Positions 9,454 to 18,936 are shown, counted from the stretch's first letter. The stretch: 64,000 nt of DNA from Puccinia triticina (GCF_026914185.1 NC_070573.1:372001-436000), one strand, 5' to 3'. Made by a program: numbers and translations. The notes: generated by a model from the letters alone, not told the origin.

Positions 9454-11672
9454 GACCAGGTTTTCAGTTCCCTTCCCTTACAACTGCAACCCTGGAAAAC
9501 AACCAAAAGCAACAAACTGTAGTCACTCATTCAGCAAAATATAAATCAACTCTAAAAAAAATAAAACCAGTAAACCAACCAATGCCATTATCTCTCAACC
9601 CTCCCTTATCAAGGCTACCACTCTCCAGGGATCCTTACCTCACTCCTTTGAACCCTTTTCCCCCACCATTCATTCCTACCTCCAAGATTACCCAAGAAAG
9701 GCTGGACCTCATCAACTTTGGACCTCCTGGATGGCTCTCTCCTCAAGAATATCTCCTACTAGTATGGGTAATTGTGATTAGACAAGGTGCTTTGGCTTTT
9801 GTAGAAACAGAAAGAGGCCTTCTTAAACACACCTATGGACAACCTTATATCATTCCGGTCATTCCCCATGAACCTTGGCAACAGAAACCAATTCCAATCC
9901 CTGCACCCATCAAAGACCAGGTTATAGAATTGGTAAGGGAAAGACTCAGCACTGGCCTCTATGAACAATCCTTTTCCAGTTATTCCAGCCCTATATTTTG
10001 TGTAAAGAAGCAGGATGGTAAGCTCAGAATTGTACATGACCTTCAGAAACTCAACAAAGTCACCATTAAGGACGCTGGACTACCACCAAAGACAGAGGAA
10101 CTCATTGAATCATTCACTGGAAGGGCTTGCTATGGACTAGGTGATATCATGGGAGGATATGATGAAAGAGAATTAGCTCCAGAATCCAGACCTTTAACCA
10201 CCTTTGAAACACCCCTTGGAAGATTTCAACTTACCAGATTACCCCAAGGAGCCACCAATTCAGTTGCAGTTTACCAGGCCCAAATGATGTGGATACTCCA
10301 GGATGAATTACCTCAACATATGGGAATCTTTGTGGATGATGGAGGTATAAAGGGACCAACCTCTGACTATAATGAAGAAACTCTAAAGGACAACCCCCAG
10401 ATCAGAAGATTTATCTATGAATATGCCATTACTCTGGAAAGGATTCTTTTCAGGATTGAAGAAGCTGGACTCACCATCTCTGGGAAGAAATTTGCTTGCT
10501 GTGTACCTGCTCTGGATCTGGTTGGCCATGTGGTTTGTAAGGAAGGCAGAAGGATATCCATCAATAAGCTCAACAAAATTGAAACCTGGCCAACTCCCAC
10601 CTCTCCTTCAGCTCAGAAATCCATCCTCAATTCCCTTCATGAATCCTTAGGCCACAGAGGTATTGCTGAAACCTACAGAAGAATTAAACTCAGATTTTGG
10701 TGGCCAGGTCTCAAGAGAGGTGTTACCAAGTGGGTCCAGTCTTGTGAAGCTTGCCAGAAGAGGAGTTCAAAATTGCCAATGGAACCCAAGAAACCTACAG
10801 GAGCAGCAACCATCTTTGGAAGAGTCAGTTTGGATACAGTTCACATCAAAGCTGGCAAATGGAAGTACCTGGTAATTGCAAGAGATGACCTTTCTGGATG
10901 GGTAGAGGCAGTTGGACTAGAAAAGATTCAGGCAAAGAAAATCTCTCAGTGGTTCTTGGACAACTGGATCTACAGATATGGAGCCCCTTGGTCAGTCACA
11001 GTGGATGGAGGCTCTGAATTTGGACAACAATTTCAAAAATCCCTTCTGGAATCCGGAATCAACATCAAAGTCACCACCCCTTATTATCCTGAAGCAAATG
11101 GTATGGTAGAAAGAGGACATCAGGCAATTAAGGATACCTTGGTCAAGCTCTGTGGAAAAGAAGGCAAGAAGTGGAGGAATTATTTACCTTTAGTTTTATT
11201 TGCAGACAGAATTTCCACCAAGAGATCAACTGGTTACTCACCTTATGAGCTAGTTCTTGGACAGCCCCCCATCTTACCCATTGATTTAGAATTGGAAACC
11301 TTCTTTGGAGTGGATTGGTCAAAGGTAGAATCAACTCAGGATCTTTTATTGGCTAGGACTCAGCAGCTTGAAAACAGGGATACCATCTTGCAGCAAGCAC
11401 ACCAGCAGCTCATGGATTCCAGGAAAAACTCTGTGGATTATTGGAACAAAAAGAAAACATCAAGGCAGCCACTAAAGAAAGGTCAATTAGTAGTAGTGTA
11501 TAACAAATCTCTGGACTCTCAATTTGGCAAGCTCTTTGAAAATAAATGGAATGGTCCTTACAGAATCAAAGCTCAAAACCCAGGAGGATCTTACATCTTG
11601 GAAGAATTGGATGGCACAGAATTGGCCAGAAGGTTTGCTGCAACTCATGTCAAGGAATACCACTCCAGGTGA
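9402..11672 (+). CDS. gypsy-1 Pol: reverse transcriptase and integrase, RNase H deleted
   Basis: Reached by -1 frameshifting from gag-pro; the open frame is 756 codons. RT blocks are SPIFCVKKQDGKLRIVHDL (about 9990-10050), RLPQGATNSVAVYQ and the catalytic box GIFVDDGGIKG (about 10320-10355). After LVGHVVCKEG and NKIETWPTP the frame jumps directly to SILNSLHESLGHRG at about 10620. The RT connection and whole RNase H (about 300 residues in gypsy-2 and -3) are missing in frame. Integrase follows: HHCC (H..H near 10640, SCEAC near 10740), core Asp in SLDTVH, Asp in TVDGGSEF, and Glu in GMVERGH with 34 residues between the last two. The C-terminus ends LEELDGTELARRF, as in its relatives. Confidence 0.93.
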   Translation: MGNQHTFQFWTGNFFRLRPGFQFPSLTTATLENNQKQQTVVTHSAKYKSTLKKIKPVNQPMPLSLNPPLSRLPLSRDPYLTPLNPFPPPFIPTSKITQERLDLINFGPPGWLSPQEYLLLVWVIVIRQGALAFVETERGLLKHTYGQPYIIPVIPHEPWQQKPIPIPAPIKDQVIELVRERLSTGLYEQSFSSYSSPIFCVKKQDGKLRIVHDLQKLNKVTIKDAGLPPKTEELIESFTGRACYGLGDIMGGYDERELAPESRPLTTFETPLGRFQLTRLPQGATNSVAVYQAQMMWILQDELPQHMGIFVDDGGIKGPTSDYNEETLKDNPQIRRFIYEYAITLERILFRIEEAGLTISGKKFACCVPALDLVGHVVCKEGRRISINKLNKIETWPTPTSPSAQKSILNSLHESLGHRGIAETYRRIKLRFWWPGLKRGVTKWVQSCEACQKRSSKLPMEPKKPTGAATIFGRVSLDTVHIKAGKWKYLVIARDDLSGWVEAVGLEKIQAKKISQWFLDNWIYRYGAPWSVTVDGGSEFGQQFQKSLLESGINIKVTTPYYPEANGMVERGHQAIKDTLVKLCGKEGKKWRNYLPLVLFADRISTKRSTGYSPYELVLGQPPILPIDLELETFFGVDWSKVESTQDLLLARTQQLENRDTILQQAHQQLMDSRKNSVDYWNKKKTSRQPLKKGQLVVVYNKSLDSQFGKLFENKWNGPYRIKAQNPGGSYILEELDGTELARRFAATHVKEYHSR
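9441..9447 (+). promoter_or_regulatory. -1 ribosomal frameshift site TTTTTTA
   Basis: In the gag frame the codons read ATT TTT TTA GAT TGA, so T-TTT-TTA is a perfect X-XXY-YYZ slippery heptamer. It lies five nt before the gag-pro stop codon. Slipping by -1 reads straight into RLRPGFQF of pol, the only pol frame available. A GTTTTC/GAAAAC stem about 20-50 nt downstream could act as the pausing structure, but I did not fold it. Confidence 0.8.
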
Positions 11673-11851
11673 AAACAATAAATAAGGAATAATCAATTCA
11701 TTTCTCTTCTCTTTTCTCTTTCTCATCTTCTTACACAATAACATAAAAACAAAATAAAATCAAATCTATAAACAAATCAGAAATAAAATCAATAAAAATC
11801 ATTTTCAAACACTCTCAAATAAAATAACCAATTATAAAATCAAAAGCTCAC

Positions 11852-12592
11852 CTCTTCTTCTTTTATCACTACATCACCCTCTTCCATTTCACTTCCCTCC
11901 TTCTCCTTCTCCTTCTCTTTTCCCTTCTCCTTATCTAAAAAAAAATAATAAAAATCAAAAGACATAAAAAGAAAATTAAAGCATAACATTAGTAAAAGTC
12001 TTCAATAAAGAATAAAAAAAAAAAAAAAAAAAAAATAGAATATATTAGAACTTACCCTCAGCTCTTATCCTCTCCATTTCTGCTTCTACTCTCCAACCAT
12101 CTTCCTCCTCTTCCACTTGGTCCCTCATCCTTAATAATTCCAGGGCATTCCTCTCCTCAGTTTCCTCTATCATGGCATCTATTATGGAATGAGTATCCAT
12201 CTAAAAATCAAAATAGAAACAGGGAAAAATATCAGTATTATAATCAATCCTCTTTCTTTTCAAATTCTTATTCATATACATACGGAATCCATTCGACATA
12301 CATGTGTAAAAGCGTCGTGGAACCGGCTATACAATTTAAGGCGTGCGTTTCGTGCGGCAACCGGGTCGTCGAGGTCCTCACGAGCAAAGGCGAGGAGTCC
12401 TTGTTGGATATAGTGGCGCAAGGCATCGACTTCTTCAGGTTTAAAAGAATCTCTCATACCGGCGTTGTACGCGTGAATCTTGTCGACAAACAACTGCGAA
12501 GATGATATGGACGTATTGGACGAAGAATCTATCGAGTTTTCAATGATACCTTTCGGCGATGAGGGCGTGGAAGTGGCGCTGGAGGCAAACAT
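11852..12592 (-). CDS. Antisense spliced gene carried by gypsy-1 (at least three exons)
   Basis: On the strand opposite to gag-pol, exon 1 (12592-12302, 97 codons, ATG start) ends at GTATGT. Exon 2 (12200-12056) lies between TTTTAG and GTAAGT, and exon 3 (11934-11852) between TTTTTAG and GTGAGC. Phases (0, then 1, then 0) keep a single open frame. The N-terminus is Ser/Thr-rich, followed by a helical MRDSFKPEEVDALRHYIQQG segment. Exons 2-3 encode a strongly charged, coiled-coil-like region rich in Glu and Lys (EKGKEKEKEKEG). A final exon may start at the AG near 11725 (KMRKRKEKR, possible nuclear signal) but would overlap the pol end, so I left it out. A TATA-like box lies about 55 nt upstream. 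I recognise no family. It could be a captured host gene or an intrinsic antisense gene of the lineage. Confidence 0.55.
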
Positions 12593-12644
12593 TACGGATA
12601 TCGAATGCGATAACGGAACTTTTCCGTTGGCCAACGACCTGGGG

Positions 12645-12653
12645 CCTTATAGA
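12645..12653 (-). promoter_or_regulatory. TATA-like box of the gypsy-1 antisense gene
   Basis: On the minus strand the sequence reads ATCTATAAGG about 55 nt upstream of the ATG at 12592. The spacing is nearly the same as for the antisense gene in gypsy-3. Confidence 0.45.
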
Positions 12654-13603
12654 TACTCATTCTTCTTCATTTTATGATGTCATGGACGCCTTCACCTTTC
12701 GAAGACGTTTGGCGCGGATTCTCTTTCATTCTTTTAATTTTTGACTCTGGTGTTCGACCCAGTTTAATCTACCCTTTTCCGATATCTCCTGGCGCGTAAA
12801 TACCGCGATCATTTCATCTAAACACCCTTTTCAGACGCAGGAGTTCATTTGGGCAGTCCCTCGGCGGTACGTTTGGTTTATTTCATTATGTAGCCCTTGG
12901 ATTTCAACTTCTTTGTGGTGGAAACCGCGGAAATTGTAATGAAACTTTGGAGTGTTTCAATAACAATTCGGCCGACCTCAAAATACATATTACACCTTTC
13001 CAGTTTCACCTTTCCGATCCTGGCTTTCGTCTGAATTTGGTTTTAGCCGATTCTATCGAGCGGTTTTGGAATTATAAGCGCTCAAAGTTTTTTTAGGATT
13101 TACGCGGCCTCATTTACGGCTTTCATTTAGCGTCCACGGCGGCCCATCGGCCGAATTAATCTTTAATATTGCTCGATTGTCCATTCATCTCCTCCTTATT
13201 GCCTTTCGAATGAGCCCGGAATCAGAACTTTTCATCGACGGAAATCCAAGTTATACCAAAAACATATTACCTTATATTTACGCGGTGTTACTACTATGCG
13301 CGCCCGCGGATTTCGCTTGGATCTTTAATCGGCCCTACACAACCGAAATTCAACCCTTAAAAATAATCAGTATATACCATTTTAATCTGGAGAATCGGCT
13401 CTTTCGAATGAGCTTGGTTTCAAGAAAATTCATCGAGCTGTTCCGAAGATACGGGTCGACCATTTCCTTTTCTTTTTGTTGACGTTCCGCACGCGCGTTT
13501 CCCGCTTGGAGCCCCCGCTCAGACAACAGGACCCCTCTTTCGACATTACACACAATGAACACATGTTCCATTCCCCGTCTGGACAAAATGAAGAAATCCA
13601 ATA
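12654..13603. other. CpG-rich non-coding segment inside CpG-poor gypsy-1
   Basis: From about 12290 to about 13560 CG dinucleotides are frequent (ACGCCTTCACC, GGCGCGGAT, CCCGCGGATTTCG), while the element on both sides has almost none. It covers exon 1 and the presumed upstream region of the antisense gene. No target duplication or inverted repeats are visible at its edges, so it looks like captured sequence rather than a nested transposon. No credible long reading frame in 12654-13603. Confidence 0.6.
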
Positions 13604-14000
13604 ATCCAGTCATTCATTCAATTCCTCCATCATCATCATCATCCTAAATGATTCTTTCTGAAAAATAATCATTCATTCATCCATCAATAATTCACTCCTC
13701 CATGAAAGGAATCTAAGCACCCATCATTATTCCCTGCCATGAATCATTCATTTTGAACCCCAATTCAATTGACTCCTCCATGAAGAAATCCAATAATCCA
13801 GTCATTCATTTAATTCCTCCATCATCATCATCATCCTAAATGATTCTTTCTGGAAAATCATCATTCATTAATTCCTGAACATCAATCATTCCTCCATCAT
13901 CATCTTCACCCCGTATTCTAGGTATTCTTCAGCCAACAAACCAACCTTTCATTCATTCACCATTATAATCAATTTCTTCCAACACATTGCAGCTCAGAAG
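13604..14000. repeat. CATT/ATC-rich simple repeats with an imperfect direct duplication
   Basis: Contains CATCATCATCATCC and CATTCATTCA runs. A block reading GAAATCCAATAATCCAGTCA and continuing to AATGATTCTTTCTG occurs near 13590-13660 and again near 13785-13850. It lies in the gypsy-1 3' region. Confidence 0.7.
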
Positions 14001-14319
14001 CCACCCAAATTGAGCAAGAATATTCTTTGGACAGCTTATCAGCCTCCCTGGACTTCAAATTCTCTTCACAGAACTCTACATTATATACTCAGATACTCAG
14101 AAATTCAGCCATTCAACCCCAAATCATTCACAACCTTCAGAAACTACAATTATCAACCCCATCATTCATCATCAATCATTGCATTCTTCCATTGGCCTCA
14201 GTTAGGCAGGAAAATTATTGTATTCTTCAGAGTGGAAATTAGTCTAATATGTGTCTGTCTCAAGGATATTGCCTTCAGCAGAGTTAGATCTTCTTAAACA
14301 TTCACCCCTCATTGATAAT

Positions 14320-14570
14320 TGGACCTTCTTTTGGATACTGGACTCTTTGGATTGGATACTGGACTATGGATACTCTGGATACATAGGACTATTGGACTTT
14401 GGATTGGACTTGGATACCTTGGACTCAGATATACTGGACTTGGATTATACTTGGACTCTATTGGCTTTGGACGCTGGACTTTGGATTTGGATTACTACTC
14501 AGGACTTTGGATTTCACCTTTTGGAGGAAGAACACTGGACTTTGGAACTTTGGACTCTTGGACTCAACAT
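14320..14570 (+). repeat. Degenerate TGGACTTTGGAT repeat array
   Basis: Many variants of TGGAC(T)TTGGAT at roughly 12-15-bp intervals, in the gypsy-1 3' untranslated part before the polypurine tract. Any encoded Leu/Asp/Trp-rich peptide is a by-product of the repeat. Confidence 0.75.
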
Positions 14571-14628
14571 TCTTCAACTCTTTCTGGATCACTCTTCTCT
14601 TTGGTGCATTGCCTGGGGACAGACAATA

Positions 14629-14641
14629 AGTTGGGGGAGGA
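14629..14641 (+). promoter_or_regulatory. gypsy-1 polypurine tract
   Basis: AGTTGGGGGAGGA directly precedes the 3' LTR start TGTGGTG. Gypsy-3 has the same 13 nt in the same position (50159-50171, minus strand). Confidence 0.85.
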
Positions 14642-15604
14642 TGTGGTGCTCCATTCCAAACCATAAGTAGTATTTTATTGCTTTTCTTTACATACATTCA
14701 TCATTACATTTCCCATTTCCCCCATAACCCTTCACAAATACTTCATTATTATTGCATATTCAGATTCTACGCCAAATTTCACCTATAGTCACTCATACAT
14801 AGTACCCCCTTATCTTCAATGGTTCAGTAGTTATATAAGGATATAAGACTTACAGACAACCTACATTCTTCATTAGTTACAATACTCATTTCATTAGTAA
14901 CCTACTTGAATCATTACAGTACATTCCTTTTACATATTTATTCTCACATACTAAACCCTTTACATACATTTCTCATTATGTACTATGCCTATTGTACACA
15001 TTACATCATTGGATCTGTGCTTACCTCTTTCAGTAGTGCTCATCATTACAAGTAGTTACTATGTTCTCATCACTCTTCCCCATTAGTACATTCTTTTATT
15101 CCCATAACCAGCATTCCCCTTTCAGCATTGCTCATCATTACATACTGTTACTATGTTCACATCACTCTTCCTCATTTGTACAACCTTCATTCTCATAGCC
15201 AGAACTCCTTATTGTCTGTGCTCATCCTTCCTTCACATAAGAACTGTCTTTCCCCCCTCACTTGTACCTTATGCAGAATTTATAGATAATTTTAGATACA
15301 GAAATTATAAGTGCCCATTCTCATCAACCCCTTGCCATTAAACCTTGCCATTGCATTCCCCACTCTCATCACTCCTCCAACTCTCTTACCCTCAGTAGTC
15401 AGTAGTTAAAGCTCATAGTACTAGCTCCTAAGATCAAGCAGAAATCAGCCACACCTTTTTCTTCTTTTTCTTAGTGTTACTCTCATCCCCTCAGCATTAG
15501 TCAGGAAGGCAGCCTCATCAGCACCCTTGCATAGCTTACATTAGTACTAGTGTTGCTATCCATTTCCCTTCCAAGCTCTATTCTCCCCCTTGAGTAGTTC
15601 CACA
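14642..15604 (+). repeat. gypsy-1 3' LTR
   Basis: Same length and near-identical sequence as 5849-6811. Ends GTAGTTCCACA and is followed by the target duplicate GCGC. Confidence 0.95.
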
Positions 15605-16326
15605 GCGCGCAGTTTGGCGCGCAGGTTTTTTTTTTTTTTCCTCTATGTAGTGTAGTGTCCATTTTTCTCAGTTTTTTTCCCTTTTCTTTGTTTCTACCAC
15701 TGCCTACTTTTGTTTTGTTTCTTATCTGCGCGTGTTGGATGGTTTAGCTATGTGATGGGCTGGTTTTGTCCGAGTTTTGTTTTGTTTTTTTTTGTTTTGG
15801 TTTTGTTTCTTTTGTCTGTTTCCTCTCTTTTGTGTTTGTTGCGCGCGTGGGTGTATGATGAAGGTCCCACTGCGTGCTGCGCCCGGAGTCTAAGTTCTGT
15901 CCAAACTTAGATGATGGGACGGCATGGGAGACACTCTGAACCATATTTTCCATCAGAATTTTATTGATCCTTGCTATTCATCGCGATCTTGAGTTTTCTC
16001 GGAGCTTTATCCATCCCGCCGACTTGCGGGACTCTCATCACGCACGTGGCGTAGTTTTGACGATCCCCCCCTCTCTGACTCCGCCTTCCGGCGCCCTTCG
16101 ACGATCCCCACATTCCCAAGCTTTCCTCATCCTTCCCGGTTTTCTTCCTTCCTCTTTTCAACTCACAACCCCGCCGACGCGCGCTCAACGCCGTCGTAAA
16201 TCAAACACCCCATACCTCATTGCTCTCAGATCCCCCCCCCTCTTTCTGCGACCATCCCTGGAGGGCATCACCCCAAACCTTTCCCCTCCAACAACTGCCG
16301 CCGCCTGGCATGGACGGAGTTCCACA

Positions 16327-16769
16327 ATGGATGCAAATTGGGGGGCGCAAGCATGAACAATTGACGACAGGGTATGTCCTCACTCATTTTGGTGACGCGG
16401 TGGCGTGGGGATCTTGGAGGCAAACTGTGGTGGCACTATCCAAATGTGCAGCGGAATACATATATCGCCCTATCAGAGGGCTCACAGATCTTATCTCATG
16501 TGATCAACATGCTTGAAGATTTTGATTACAAACCGCAAACTTCAATACATGTGGATAATCAAGCCGCAATTCTAATAGCATCGGATAACACGTCAAACAA
16601 GAAAACAAAATATCTCAAGCGCGCCTTTTGTTTTGTGAATGACCTGATTTGTGAAGAAGGCATCAAACTCAATTGTACAAGCACTGTCAATCAGTTGGCA
16701 GACCTTTTCACTAAGCCACTGGGACCAAATAAATGCAAGGGAAAAATTAAATGTAGCTCTAGAAAATAA
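16327..16769 (+). pseudogene. copia-1 RNase H and C-terminus, frameshifted
   Basis: Resumes with DANWG and TGYVLTHFGDAVAWGS, then VALSKCAAEY. A frame change follows to IALSEGS, then HVDNQAAILIA, KTKYLKRAFCFVND and the usual copia ending QLADLFTKPLGPNKCK. These are the DAxW, TEAEY-like and DNQ blocks of copia RNase H, in the right order. The frame stops at 16769. Confidence 0.85.
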
Positions 16770-17570
16770 AATTTTAGCTTTCTTGGGCAGATTGGAAGAA
16801 AAAATAGTGATAGATGAGTATATATGTAATGGTGTTTTTCAAATTTTTGTCTATTTTATCTCTAGATATGATTGGTTACAATTGAATTTATTATTTTTGA
16901 AAAATCTCCAATGATCACAATGATTCATCACCTGAAAGAGCCTGTCCTGCTGATCAAATTACAAGAATACTGTTTTCAAGATTTATTCTTGAGAGAAGTG
17001 GAAAGTTTTCTGAAATTTGGAACAGTCATCATTCAGATTTTGTAGCCCAAAAAGCTCATACTTGTCTCCCTAGTATGCAATCCCAGTTATGTACATACAA
17101 CATAGTGCAGGGTTAATTTTGTGTTCATCAAAATCCCTTGAAATTCTGTTCTTTGCCCATGTACACCCTCATATTTGGGCAAACATCAGTGTGGACCTTT
17201 TCAAACACAATCAATTGTGATATTGCTGGTCTATTTCACAGGTGAAATCCCTAGGATAAAACTGGTCCATTGGAGGGACACTACCTTTGATGACTGGGCT
17301 TCAATGGCTAAAGAAAGCATGTCCCCTCAATAGCTGGTGAAAACCTGACATCCAGAGGTGTAAACACTCCCTTCAAAGGCTGAGTTGTACCAGGCACAAA
17401 ATAGAGTTTGTTATTCCGTTGAAAGCCGGTAAAACCCAGCCATCAAAGGGAGTGCAAGCTCCCCTTGATGGCCAGTAAATCCCAGTCATCAAAGGTAATC
17501 TCCCAAGGATAGCTGATTTGGGCAATGAGGCTTTACATACTCCTCACCCTACTGCATAGCTGAGCAGCTG
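16770..17570. other. AT-rich non-coding stretch
   Basis: No convincing gene. The first part could include the copia-1 3' end, but no LTR edge was recognised. Between 17276 and 17510 there are repeated, alternately oriented variants of GATGACTGGG...CCAGTCATCAAAGG with AAACCC linkers, resembling the motif cluster at the start of the window. Confidence 0.5.
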
Positions 17571-17574
17571 TCAT

Positions 17575-17960
17575 TTTTCAACCACAATGTTTGGCCAAAC
17601 ATTGTGGTGAACAAACGCGCAGGCTATAGATATGGCCCCGGAAAGCACATTGCAGGTAAACATTATCCATTGGTGGGTACCTGCCAAGGCCAGTGGCAAT
17701 AATCTTTCATCTGTCCACTGCAAGTTTTGGCCAAACATTGTGGTGGACAAGCGTGCAGGTTGTAGAAATGGACCTGGCAAGCCTGTTGCAGATACCCATT
17801 ATCAGCTGGCGGGTATACTACCAGACAAGGCCAATGGCAAGCATCTATCATACATATTTCCACCACAATTTTCGGCAAACAATTATAATCATCAAGTGTG
17901 CGGGTTGTAGAGATGGCCCCAGAAAGCCTGTTGTGGGTACCTGCTGCAGTGGTTTATAAT
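17575..17960 (+). repeat. Imperfect tandem repeat, about 135-bp unit, about three copies
   Basis: Each unit carries TTTGGCCAAACATTGTGGTG (or a variant), then GCAGGTTGTAGA.ATGG.CC, GGCAAGCCTGTTGCAG and GGTACCTGC/GGTATACTACC. The copies start near 17590, 17725 and 17870. Confidence 0.7.
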
Positions 17961-17962
17961 CA

Positions 17963-18092
17963 TAGTGTCTCTGGCACAGTTAATAGTGTCTCTGGCACAG
18001 TTAATAGTGTCTCTGGCACAGTTAATAGTGGCTCTGGCACAGTTAACAGTGCCTTTGGCACAGTCAAGATTGTCTCTGGTACAGTTAATAGT
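17963..18092 (+). repeat. 21-bp tandem repeat, about six copies
   Basis: Unit TAGTGTCTCTGGCACAGTTAA; the first three or four copies are near perfect and later ones degenerate. It encodes a meaningless SVSGTVN-type repeat in one frame. Confidence 0.9.
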
Positions 18093-18099
18093 AGCTTTT

Positions 18100-18413
18100 A
18101 TACTTATGGCTGCATTTATTTTACTTTACAGCAGATTCTACTTCCCTTGGCTTTACTTGCGTACCTCTTGTGCCTCATGACTACCTGACCAAGCGGCAGA
18201 GCGGATTTTTAAAGAACCACTTTACTTATCCGGGAAAAATCTTGAAGTAGTAGTAGTCCCTAGCCACTATCAAAGAGTGCCAATTTCTATTCTCCACAGC
18301 ACCACTTTTGGGAGTCAGAAGTCAAATTCCTGGGAGTCTATTATTTAAGCTCCTATCTTCATTCTTATTATTATTCACCCTGTATGCCTCAAGGTATAGG
18401 CTCTTGTTGCTTT
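18100..18413. other. Non-coding, nothing recognised
   Basis: AT-rich sequence with no repeat or reading frame I can support. Confidence 0.4.
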
Positions 18414-18535
18414 GTTGAAGTGTCAATCTAGAACTGCTTAACACATTGTTGCTTACACATCCATTCACCATTGGAGGCAACACCACACATCATCATAAGC
18501 ATACATCTACTGTATTCAACTGCAACATAGCAATG

Positions 18536-18604
18536 TGTACTTAGCTCAATGTTTAGAGCATCACTCATGAGTGCTGAGTATGTGAGTTTGACTCTCATAG
18601 TACA
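18536..18604 (+). ncRNA. tRNA-like sequence, copy 1 (tRNA-derived repeat or degenerate tRNA)
   Basis: TGTACTT can pair with its 3' end near 18598-18604. TTAGCTCAATGTTTAGAGCA fits a D-arm/A box and GTGAGTTTGACTCTCA fits a T-arm/B box. The anticodon stem is poor. A second B-box-like GGGTTCAACACCC follows at about 18613. Probably a SINE-like head or relic rather than a working tRNA. Confidence 0.5.
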
Positions 18605-18867
18605 CAAGGTTGTGGGTTCAACACCCACTTCACTTGGACCTTTCTTTTTCAATAGTTTATGAGCCCAGGTAGCGCTTGCTGCTTCAAAATTGAACTTGGA
18701 AAGATCAGTGCATTGCGTGCAACCCTGTATCAAGCGTGGGTGAATGTTGAAGTGTCAATCTAGCACTGCTTAACACATTGTTGCTTACACATCCAATCAC
18801 CACTGGAGGCAACACCACACATCATCATAAGCATACATCTACTGTATTCAACTGCAACATAGCAATG

Positions 18868-18868
18868 T

Positions 18869-18910
<42 letters not shown>

Positions 18911-18936
18911 TATGTGAGTTTGACTCTCACAGTACA
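18868..18936 (+). ncRNA. tRNA-like sequence, copy 2
   Basis: Better preserved than copy 1. Acceptor pairing TGTACT/AGTACA, D-arm GCTC-AATGGTTA-GAGC, and T-arm GTGAG-TTTGACT-CTCAC all pair. The anticodon arm TCACT-CATGAAT-GCTGA has mismatches, so identity is unclear. Confidence 0.5.

Larger units (their letters stand above)
5849..15604 (+). mobile_element. Full-length Ty3/gypsy retrotransposon, gypsy-1 (9756 bp)
   Basis: Two 963-bp LTRs (5849-6811 and 14642-15604) bracket a PBS, gag-pro, pol, an antisense gene and a polypurine tract. The 4-bp target duplication is GCGC (5845-5848, 15605-15608). I count only about three LTR differences (near 5989, 6577 and 6615 against the 3' copy), so insertion was recent. 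The element is strikingly poor in CG except for 12290-13560. Pol lacks RNase H, so it may depend on a related element in trans. Confidence 0.95.
5796..16326 (+). mobile_element. Solo LTR of the gypsy-2-related family, split by gypsy-1
   Basis: The first 53 bp (TGTGGTGCGC onward, to 5848) and 15605-16326 together give an LTR of about 770 bp that runs TGTGG...GTTCCACA. It resembles the 811-bp LTRs of gypsy-2 in order: TGTGGTG start, GGTRCACGCGG block, GGCGCGC block, T-rich pyrimidine tract, GGGACGGCATGG and CACTCTGAACCAT. No internal sequence remains on either side, so it is solo. Flanking 4-mers are ACGG and ATGG, consistent with one transition in a 4-bp duplication. Copia codons for the RNase H DxNWG region resume immediately after. 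Confidence 0.75.
1703..16769 (+). mobile_element. Decayed Ty1/copia retrotransposon (copia-1), multiply interrupted
   Basis: Pieces of one polyprotein occur in the correct order gag - protease - integrase - RT - RNase H on the + strand at 1706-2737, 3542-3737, 3931-5795 and 16327-16769. The gaps are filled exactly by two hAT derivatives and by a solo LTR that itself contains gypsy-1. The translated pieces align with the uninterrupted copia reading frame at 22178-24913 (minus strand), which confirms the order. Frameshifts, stops and lost catalytic residues show it is long dead. The N-terminal gag lies beyond the Harbinger terminus, outside the window; LTRs of this copy were not recognised. Confidence 0.85.

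Noticed and set aside
14251..14670. 139-codon Leu/Asp/Trp-rich frame
   Set aside because: Product of the degenerate TGGACTTTGGAT array in the gypsy-1 3' region.
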